A DNA stretch of 10,550 bases from CAZAQS01 sp964486825 (GTDB taxonomy: Bacteria; Chloroflexota; Anaerolineae; Anaerolineales; UBA4823), in the NCBI GenBank assembly GCA_964486825.1, contig CAZAQS010000158.1, positions 1 through 10,550 on the forward strand, given 5' to 3'. Below the pieces are notes generated by a model. That model was not told where the DNA came from, searched no databases, and saw only the letters and a program-made list of their open reading frames with translations. Shown in pieces: positions 6,218 to 10,550 of the stretch. Numbering within the stretch: the first letter of the stretch is position 1; the number at the start of each line of letters is the position of its first letter. The position numbers and the translations under genes are program-made.

Positions 6218-7024
6218 TCAGAACGGCTGTGGCAGCCGTGCAATCCATTGGATGGACAGAAGCATGAGCAGAACTAGAGATAGCACAGCCCAATCCCTGT
6301 CCTTCATCAGGTGGGGGTTAAGGGTGAGCAGCGAGCCGCTGTAACCGCGCGCCAGCATAGCATTATAGATCCGGTCACTACGCTCGTAGCTGCGCAGGAA
6401 GAGCTGCCCAACCATTGCGCCTGTGACACGTGCACGCCAGGCAAGGCTGCCGCCGGCTTTGCCCCGCCCTACAGCTGCGGCGCTGCGCGCCTGGCGAGCC
6501 CGCAACAGGCGTACGGCCTCATCCGACAGCACGAACAGGTAGCGGTACATGAAGGAGATGATCGAAATCAATACCCCAGGAACGTGTAGATGGCGTAGCG
6601 CATGCAACAAGTCGGGGAATTGGGTGGTTGCTACCAGAAGCACCGCTATCTGGATGGAGAGCCAGCTGCGCACCAGGATGCTCGTAAAGCGCAGTAGGCC
6701 TGCATCGCTAACTACCAGGTGTAAGGGACCTAGCATCAACTGGGCTACGGGTTGGCCCGGAAGCGAGAAAAGGACGCTGGATGCCGCCAGGGCAAAGGGT
6801 AGGGCGATAAGAGAGCGTTTCAAAGTATAGCTCAAGCCAAGGTTAGAAACCACGCTCCCCAACACGACCAACGCCCAGGCCAGGCCGAATCCGATCCAGG
6901 CCCCGTCGGGTAACAGCAGGTTCGAGAGGATGAACAGGAAGGTCAGGCCGACCTTTACCCTCGGGTCGAGGCGATGGATCAGACTGTGACCCTCCTGGTA
7001 GCGGTCAAAGGCATGCACATGCAT
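6218..7024 (-). CDS. cbiQ: ECF cobalt/nickel transporter transmembrane coupling protein CbiQ
   Basis: Membrane T-component that couples the ATPase to the metal-binding CbiM. The 268-residue product begins MHVHAFDRYQEGHSLIHRLDPRVKVG, with the family motif DPRVKV at 20-25, has several hydrophobic segments, and carries two Ala-Arg-type coupling-helix motifs, LLRARQARS (173-181) and AMLARGYSG (222-230), which in EcfT/CbiQ proteins sit in the grooves of the ATPase dimer. The ATG at 7024 is 3 nt past the cbiM stop, and the nearest purine-rich sequence (GGA) lies in the cbiM end, so translational coupling is likely. EcfT proteins of vitamin transporters are related, but the neighbouring CbiM fixes the metal-transport assignment. 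Confidence 0.93.
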   Translation of the reverse strand: MHVHAFDRYQEGHSLIHRLDPRVKVGLTFLFILSNLLLPDGAWIGFGLAWALVVLGSVVSNLGLSYTLKRSLIALPFALAASSVLFSLPGQPVAQLMLGPLHLVVSDAGLLRFTSILVRSWLSIQIAVLLVATTQFPDLLHALRHLHVPGVLISIISFMYRYLFVLSDEAVRLLRARQARSAAAVGRGKAGGSLAWRARVTGAMVGQLFLRSYERSDRIYNAMLARGYSGSLLTLNPHLMKDRDWAVLSLVLLMLLSIQWIARLPQPF

Positions 7025-7027
7025 AGG

Positions 7028-8014
7028 TTAGTAGGTCCTTGTTTCAGTCTCCGTTTGCAGCTCTGCATTGGAGCGGCGGATGGTTCTCATGAGCAATACC
7101 ACCAGAGTAGCCACTGCCAGGACGCCCAGCCCTCCAGCCAGGATGGTGGACAGGGATGTTTCTCCCAGGAAAGGCAGGCTGTAATCGGGGAGCAAGTTGT
7201 AAGGCGCCTCCTGGCCGAGGTGGAGGAAACCCAAGTTATGGGCGACACGCTCAAAACCGTCCGGATCCGCGGAAGCCAGGGGCGCCAGGGCAACCACCCC
7301 CAGGGAAAGTAACATACCGATCACGATCCAGCCTACCCCGTGGCGAGCCCCGGCGGCAGGCGACTCGAGCATATCCGGCCGCGTGCGCAGAATAAAGGCC
7401 AGGGCGGCCACCGTGATCAGGGCTTCCCCGAGGCCGATCAAAGCGTGCACCGCCAGCATGGCCGGGACGACAAAATCCAGGCGTGCTGTGCCACTCAACC
7501 ACAACTGGATGGAGGTAGCCAGGGCAGCTGCCATCACCGACAGCCAGGCAGCCACTCCGGCAACGCCCAGGCGCACCCCACGGGAACGGCTCGAAGTTGC
7601 CCGGTACAGCCCGTAGCTGACCAGCACGGTCAGCAGGCCCATGTTGAGGATATTGGCACCCATGACAACCAGCCCGCCGTCCTGAAAGAGCAGCGCCTGG
7701 ACGATGATGACGCTGGTCATCACCAGCATTGCAGCCCACGGTCCGAGGGTGATGGCGGCTAAGGCCCCACCGAGCAGGTGCCCGCTGGTCCCACCCGCTA
7801 CCGGAAAATTGATCATTTGAGCGGCAAAGATAAAGGCTGCCATGACGCCCATCAAAGGCACCTGGCGCTCTGCCAACTCCCCCTTAGTACGCCGCACTGC
7901 GATCCAGACCAGTATAGCTGCGATGATCCAGCAAAGAAATGCAATAGGTAGGCTGAGCAACCCGTCTGGGACGTGCATGAAAACAGGCTTTAATGATTGG
8001 GCGAAGGATTGCAT
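7028..8014 (-). CDS. cbiM: ECF cobalt/nickel transporter substrate-binding membrane protein CbiM with C-terminal PDGLE domain
   Basis: The S-component that binds the metal ion in the membrane. In this 328-residue product the CbiM domain contains MHVPDGLLSLP (13-23), NFPVAGGTSGHLLGGALAAITLGPW (69-93) with the conserved His79, and QALLFQDGGLVVMGANILNMG (106-126). A C-terminal module with ASADPDGFE (247-255) and one more membrane helix resembles the PDGLE/NikN-like accessory domain, so the small N-type subunit appears fused, as in NikMN-type proteins. Cobalt versus nickel cannot be settled. The start at 8014 is supported by a strong AGGAGGG (8029-8023) 8 nt upstream; the Met of MHVPDG at residue 13 (codon 7978-7976) has no Shine-Dalgarno sequence. 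This leaves 12 extra polar residues before the usual metal-binding N-terminus. Confidence 0.92.
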   Translation of the reverse strand: MQSFAQSLKPVFMHVPDGLLSLPIAFLCWIIAAILVWIAVRRTKGELAERQVPLMGVMAAFIFAAQMINFPVAGGTSGHLLGGALAAITLGPWAAMLVMTSVIIVQALLFQDGGLVVMGANILNMGLLTVLVSYGLYRATSSRSRGVRLGVAGVAAWLSVMAAALATSIQLWLSGTARLDFVVPAMLAVHALIGLGEALITVAALAFILRTRPDMLESPAAGARHGVGWIVIGMLLSLGVVALAPLASADPDGFERVAHNLGFLHLGQEAPYNLLPDYSLPFLGETSLSTILAGGLGVLAVATLVVLLMRTIRRSNAELQTETETRTY

Positions 8015-8062
8015 AGATAATTCCCTCCTGATATTTACATAGCCCCGGCAGCAGTCAAGTTA

Positions 8063-8479
8063 CTACTGGCAGTCTGGGCACAATCCGAAAAAAGTGAGGT
8101 GAAGCGAATCGACGGTGAAACCGGTTTTTTCCTGGATATCCTGGTAAAGCTCCTGCAATACGGTATGGTCGATATCCATCATGCTCCGGCAGGCGCGGCA
8201 GATCAGGTGATGGTGCTCATGATCTGCAAACTCGTATACCAGCTGGCCGTTGCCGATATGCGCCACCAGGACCAGGCCGTTGGCAGCCAGGAAACTGAGG
8301 GTGCGATAGACGGTTGGTTCGGTAAGCCCGGGCAGGGCCTGGCTGGCGCGCTCGAAGACCTCGGCCGGTGTAAGGTGTCCATCGGAGGCGCTGAGTATCT
8401 CGAGGATGGTCAATCGTTGGGGCGTCAGGCGGAAGCCTTTGGCCCGAAGATGAGATGCAGGATCAATTACCAGGTTCAT
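8063..8479 (-). CDS. Fur-family metal-responsive transcriptional regulator
   Basis: A 138-residue DNA-binding repressor of the Fur/Zur/Nur/PerR superfamily. It has an N-terminal winged helix with the recognition region TEPTVYRTLSFL (53-64), a hinge, and a dimerisation domain with His-rich HEHHH (87-91) and two CxxC pairs, CRAC (94-97) and CPDC (134-137), which form the structural zinc site in the family. His35 and Glu83 are candidate sensor ligands. The start at 8479 is chosen over an in-frame ATG at 8515 because AAGGA precedes it by 5 nt and the longer version would run through the -10 box. It is the first gene of the operon, 48 nt before cbiM, so its sensed metal is probably the one imported (nickel or cobalt), or possibly zinc. 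Sequence alone does not assign Fur, Zur or Nur, so no symbol is given. Confidence 0.92.
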   Translation of the reverse strand: MNLVIDPASHLRAKGFRLTPQRLTILEILSASDGHLTPAEVFERASQALPGLTEPTVYRTLSFLAANGLVLVAHIGNGQLVYEFADHEHHHLICRACRSMMDIDHTVLQELYQDIQEKTGFTVDSLHLTFFGLCPDCQ

Positions 8480-8492
8480 GTTAGTCCTTGTT

Positions 8493-8543
8493 ATTGCAAC
8501 TAGATGCAGTAGCAATTATACTCCAAAAGAAGGGTAGCTTGAA
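8493..8543 (-). promoter_or_regulatory. Promoter and putative Fur-family operator of the fur-cbiMQO operon
   Basis: On the - strand a perfect -10 TATAAT occupies 8520-8515, with a weak -35 TTCAAG at 8543-8538 (17-nt spacer). An imperfect inverted repeat, ATTGCAACT (8493-8501) and AGTAGCAAT (8508-8516), with one mismatch per 9-bp arm and a 6-bp centre, overlaps the -10 box and the expected start site near 8508. Fur-family regulators bind such AT-rich dyads, so autorepression is inferred. The site does not match a Fur, Zur or Nur consensus closely enough to name the metal. Confidence 0.65.
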
Positions 8544-8595
8544 TTTCGACGATATCATAATCGCCATTGCATAGAACATATTTCAGTATTGCCCA

Positions 8596-8633
8596 AGAAT
8601 CAAACAGGGCAGGCCCAGAGAGGACCTGCCCTG
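8596..8633 (-). terminator. Intrinsic terminator of trxA
   Basis: A perfect 9-bp stem, CAGGGCAGG (8605-8613) with CCTGCCCTG (8625-8633), has an 11-nt loop. Read on the - strand it is followed by TTTGATTCTT. It lies about 20 nt past the trxA stop and shields the downstream fur promoter from read-through. Confidence 0.75.
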
Positions 8634-8652
8634 ATCGAAAAGTTCTTTCTGA

Positions 8653-8985
8653 TTAAGGGACTGGTTCCAGGTGGGGAGTTACTTTGGCGAGGATGCGCTG
8701 CTTTGGCTGGTAACCCGTCAAGCGCTCCAGGGGTTGCCCGTTCGAGAACAGCATCAGGGTGGGAACGCCCATGACCTGGTATTGCATCGCCAGGTCGGCA
8801 TTATTGTCTACATCCAGCTTGACAACCTTGACCTGGCCATCCCACTCCTTGGCAAGCTGCTTTACAATGGGTTCAAGCATCTTGCAAGGGCCGCACCACA
8901 CGGCTGTAAAATCCACCAACACTGGCAGCGTCGAGGAGATGACTTCCTCTTCAAAGTCCGCTTCACCCACGTGTTTTATTTCCAT
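8653..8985 (-). CDS. trxA: Thioredoxin
   Basis: Small cytoplasmic disulfide reductase that passes electrons from thioredoxin reductase to target proteins. The 110-residue product has the classic fold markers: buried Asp25 in VDF, the active site WCGPCK (30-35) and the cis-Pro loop GVPT (73-76). The ATG at 8985 is preferred over one two codons earlier (8991), because the strong GAGGAGGT (8999-8992) sits 6-7 nt before 8985 but directly against 8991. The gene is monocistronic, with its own promoter and terminator. Confidence 0.97.
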   Translation of the reverse strand: MEIKHVGEADFEEEVISSTLPVLVDFTAVWCGPCKMLEPIVKQLAKEWDGQVKVVKLDVDNNADLAMQYQVMGVPTLMLFSNGQPLERLTGYQPKQRILAKVTPHLEPVP

Positions 8986-9020
8986 CCACATACCTCCTCA
9001 CGTCCTGGTTTTCACTATCC

Positions 9021-9049
9021 ATGGTACTCATACCCCCTGGAAAAGTCAA
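9021..9049 (-). promoter_or_regulatory. Promoter of trxA
   Basis: On the - strand, -35 TTGACT (9049-9044) and -10 TACCAT (9026-9021) are spaced by 17 nt, placing the start near 9014 and giving a leader of about 30 nt. The -10 matches four of six consensus bases. Confidence 0.6.
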
Positions 9050-9063
9050 GGAAGAACGTCCTG

Positions 9064-9110
9064 GAAAATATAGCAAAAAGACAACCAGGTGGATCATCCC
9101 GGTTGTCTTT
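9064..9110 (-). terminator. Intrinsic terminator of the DUF4332 gene
   Basis: A perfect 10-bp stem, AAAGACAACC (9077-9086) with GGTTGTCTTT (9101-9110), has a 14-nt loop and is followed on the - strand by TTTTTGCTATATTTT. It lies 24 nt past the stop of the gene at 9134-9538 and separates it from trxA. Confidence 0.85.
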
Positions 9111-9133
9111 CATCGAATCAACAAATGGGCCGG

Positions 9134-9538
9134 TTAGTAGGTGATGACCCTGGGTAGGAGCTTAGCCTGCTCGATCCAATCTGCAATTTGGGATTCCACT
9201 GGCATCTTGCGCACCAGTTTCTTGGCAGCCTGCACATCTACCAGCCTGGCGTACAGGTTCGCTGCATTACGTTGGGCCAGCTCGGGGACGGTATCGACGC
9301 CGGCCGTCTCCAAAAGATCGGCATACTCTTCCCCGACACCTTTTATGCGGAACAGGTCGCAGTGGTTGAGCCACTCCAGAAGCAAACGATCGCTGATACC
9401 GGTCTTTTCAGCGATCGCTTTTCGCCCCGCGGGACTGTAGCCCTGGTTCAGGAAATCCTCCACCGAGCGGATGCCCGCATCCTGAAGCTTCTGAGCATAG
9501 ACTGCACCGATACCTTCAATTTCAATTAGCTGGGTCAT
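9134..9538 (-). CDS. DUF4332 helix-hairpin-helix protein
   Basis: A 134-residue soluble protein of the DUF4332 family, recognised by its end-to-end pattern: IEGIGAVYAQKLQDAGI (residues 7-23), PAGRKAIAEKTGIS (36-49), LLEWLNHCDLFRIKGVGEEYADLLETAGVDTV (53-84), and the C-terminal WIEQAKLLPRVITY. It contains two helix-hairpin-helix-like units (IEGIGAVYA and IKGVGEEYA), motifs that in other proteins bind DNA backbone non-specifically, but no catalytic domain. The family's cellular role is unknown to me; a nucleic-acid-binding or structural role is only inference. The ATG at 9538 has a strong AGGAGGG (9549-9543) 4 nt upstream. It appears monocistronic. Confidence 0.88.
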   Translation of the reverse strand: MTQLIEIEGIGAVYAQKLQDAGIRSVEDFLNQGYSPAGRKAIAEKTGISDRLLLEWLNHCDLFRIKGVGEEYADLLETAGVDTVPELAQRNAANLYARLVDVQAAKKLVRKMPVESQIADWIEQAKLLPRVITY

Positions 9539-9672
9539 GGTACCCTCCTATGATATTATGTTCGCTTGACCTAAATGGATGAAAAAGGAAAGCTGGTTTG
9601 GGTCTTGATTTTTTCCACGAGAGGATATGACTGTATAAATAGAATACAGGAAAACAGACAAACGTACAAGTA

Positions 9673-9686
9673 TGAAATCGATTTCA
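9673..9686. repeat. Perfect 14-bp palindrome, possible operator
   Basis: TGAAATCGATTTCA reads the same on both strands. It ends 42 nt before the -35 box at 9729 and could bind a dimeric regulator of either flanking gene. It does not match a consensus I can name. Confidence 0.5.
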
Positions 9687-9728
9687 CAAGTTGTGCCTCC
9701 TGCTGTATTCCAGCAAGAGCTAATACTA

Positions 9729-9756
9729 TTGACTTATTGGACATATATTATATAAT
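9729..9756 (+). promoter_or_regulatory. Promoter upstream of the CHRD gene
   Basis: -35 TTGACT (9729-9734) and perfect -10 TATAAT (9751-9756) are separated by 16 nt on the + strand. Transcription would start near 9763, which gives a long leader before the GTG start at 10002. Confidence 0.72.
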
Positions 9757-9936
9757 TTGTCGCGTAATTACCAACAGTACCTGTGCCTGGAAAATGGGGA
9801 TATCAAACAAAAGGGATCCGGGCAAAACTGCCGTACCCAATCACAAGTCTAATAGTTACTGTTTATGCCCCTACCCTTGCGCCAGCGCATACGGGACTGC
9901 AAGAATTTTCCTGAAGGGAGGTGAACAGCTACGAGT

Positions 9937-10005
9937 ATGAAATTCCGACCTGATTCAAAGATTCTACTGGAGCTCAAAAGCAGAACCCAAAGGAGGTATC
10001 CGTGA
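9937..10005 (+). other. Possible 22-codon leader ORF overlapping the CHRD start
   Basis: An ATG at 9937 opens a 22-residue, Lys/Arg-rich frame whose TGA (10003-10005) overlaps the GTG start of the CHRD gene (10002) in GTGA. A GGAGG (9917-9921) lies upstream but 15 nt away, too far for efficient initiation. It may be chance; the CHRD gene has its own perfect Shine-Dalgarno sequence inside this frame. Confidence 0.2.
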
Positions 10006-10505
10006 ACACGAAAAAGTTTACGCTTGTGTTTGTCGTTGTGGTTTTCGTGGCAGCCCTGTTAGTAACAGGCGCTCTGGCTGGTCAAAACCGCAATTTTGTC
10101 GCTCCCTTAAGCGGAGCCGAAGAAGTACCTGTAGTCGATACCCTTGCCAGGGGAAATACAGTCTTGCATGTCAGTAAGGATGGCGACTCGATCAGCTATA
10201 AGCTGATCGTTGCAAATATCGATAACGTTACGCAGGCGCATATCCACTGTGGCGCTGAAGGTGTGAACGGGCCCGTGGTGGTATTCCTGTTCGGTTTTGT
10301 GGAGGGGGGCGTGACGCACAATGGCGTTCTGGCGGAAGGGACGATCACGGCAGGGGACGTGATCCCGCGTCCTGACTCCGAGGTCTGTCCAGGTGGAATA
10401 GCCAATTTTGACGAGCTGCTGGACAAGATCTCGAGCGGCGATGCATACGTCAACGTACATACCGTGGAATACCCGGCAGGAGAGATCCGGGGTCAAATCC
10501 GGTAA
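10002..10505 (+). CDS. Secreted CHRD-domain protein
   Basis: A 167-residue protein with a Sec-type signal peptide (Lys-rich start, hydrophobic residues 7-22, likely cleavage after ALA at 24-26), followed by a single CHRD domain of about 140 residues. Domain marks are PLSGAEEVP (35-43), the AHIH motif (79-82), GVNGPVVVFLF (87-97) and YVNVHTVEYPAGEIRGQI (149-166). CHRD domains occur in animal chordin and in many bacterial extracytoplasmic proteins; their bacterial function is not established. Two cysteines (83 and 129) could form a disulfide after export. The start codon is GTG, supported by AAAGGAGGT (9989-9997) with 5-nt spacing; the signal peptide begins right there. It is preceded by a long leader and appears to be a single-gene unit. 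Confidence 0.93.
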   Translation: MNTKKFTLVFVVVVFVAALLVTGALAGQNRNFVAPLSGAEEVPVVDTLARGNTVLHVSKDGDSISYKLIVANIDNVTQAHIHCGAEGVNGPVVVFLFGFVEGGVTHNGVLAEGTITAGDVIPRPDSEVCPGGIANFDELLDKISSGDAYVNVHTVEYPAGEIRGQIR

Positions 10506-10527
10506 GGCATCAAGGATCATCAAAAAC

Positions 10528-10550
10528 CTGGCAGGAAGGAGATCTGCCAG
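10528..10550 (+). terminator. Probable terminator hairpin of the CHRD gene (cut by window end)
   Basis: CTGGCAG (10528-10534) pairs perfectly with CTGCCAG (10544-10550) around a 9-nt loop, 22 nt after the stop codon. The T run needed for certainty would lie beyond the window. Confidence 0.6.

Larger units (their letters stand above)
9539..10001. other. 463-bp intergenic region with control elements, no convincing gene
   Basis: This AT-richer divergent spacer separates the DUF4332 gene from the CHRD gene. It holds a perfect 14-bp palindrome (9673-9686), a 5-bp hairpin TGCTG/CAGCA (9701-9705 with 9711-9715), a good + strand promoter (9729-9756) and a leader of about 240 nt. A 121-codon frame (9575-9940) runs through it but lacks a Shine-Dalgarno sequence, spans the promoter, and has a composition unlike the neighbours. 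No clear promoter for the DUF4332 gene was found; TTGTAC-N17-TATTCT on the - strand near 9640-9669 is a weak candidate. Confidence 0.6.

Noticed and set aside
7340..7762. Long + strand frames opposite cbiM
   Set aside because: These are shadow frames of a GC-rich membrane gene, Gln/Gly/His-rich, with no ribosome-binding site or recognisable domain.
8015..8062. Possible cobalamin riboswitch before cbiM
   Set aside because: The fur-cbiM gap is only 48 nt, far too short for a B12 aptamer, and it shows no conserved box.
9763..9936. A c-di-GMP or other known riboswitch in the CHRD leader
   Set aside because: Local stems exist, such as GGCA/TGCC near 9829-9840, but the conserved blocks of c-di-GMP-I or other classes could not be matched by eye.
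9575..9940. A 121-codon Cys-rich + strand open frame in the intergenic region
   Set aside because: It has no Shine-Dalgarno sequence, spans a strong promoter, resembles no known family, and its codon use is unlike the neighbours. It is probably a chance frame in AT-rich DNA, although its stop overlaps the mini-ORF ATG at 9937.

Overview
The window looks like a chromosomal segment of a Chloroflexota bacterium, most likely of the Anaerolineae type. This is inferred from the mix of gene families, the short 201-residue EF-Ts, the acidic S2 tail and the helix-hairpin-helix DUF4332 protein; no 16S rRNA or other decisive marker is present. Codon use and base composition (moderately GC-rich) are even across the genes. 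There is no sign of an IS element, prophage, CRISPR array, tRNA or rRNA.

Left part (1-3921, + strand): the classical translation/envelope cluster. It starts with the acidic C-terminal tail of ribosomal protein S2 (rpsB, truncated by the window edge) and continues with tsf (EF-Ts), pyrH (UMP kinase), frr (ribosome recycling factor), uppS (cis-prenyltransferase for the lipid carrier) and cdsA (CDP-diacylglycerol synthase). An intrinsic terminator separates tsf from pyrH, and a structured 195-nt gap separates pyrH from frr. The rest is tightly packed.

Middle (3942-5408, + strand): a near-consensus promoter, a canonical SAM-I (S-box) riboswitch with a legible anti-terminator/terminator switch, and metK (S-adenosylmethionine synthetase), a complete feedback unit. 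metK runs convergently into the next operon, and the two stop codons share one CTAG palindrome.

Right-middle (8543 down to 5405, - strand): a four-gene operon of a Fur-family metalloregulator followed by cbiM (fused to a C-terminal PDGLE domain), cbiQ and cbiO. Together these encode an energy-coupling-factor (ECF) importer for cobalt or nickel. A 24-bp imperfect inverted repeat overlaps the -10 box in front of the regulator, which suggests autoregulated, metal-dependent control of the transporter. No cobalamin riboswitch was recognised.

Right end: a monocistronic thioredoxin gene (- strand) with its own promoter and terminator, a DUF4332 helix-hairpin-helix protein (- strand) with a strong terminator, and a 463-bp AT-richer non-coding stretch. 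That stretch holds a perfect 14-bp palindrome, a good promoter and a long leader. Last comes a secreted CHRD-domain protein (+ strand) and the start of its probable terminator at the window edge.

Most of the window is well-understood housekeeping sequence. The parts most worth a second look are the Fur-family/CbiMQO operon with its operator, the odd N-terminus of CbiM, the pyrH-frr gap, and the long leader in front of the CHRD gene.
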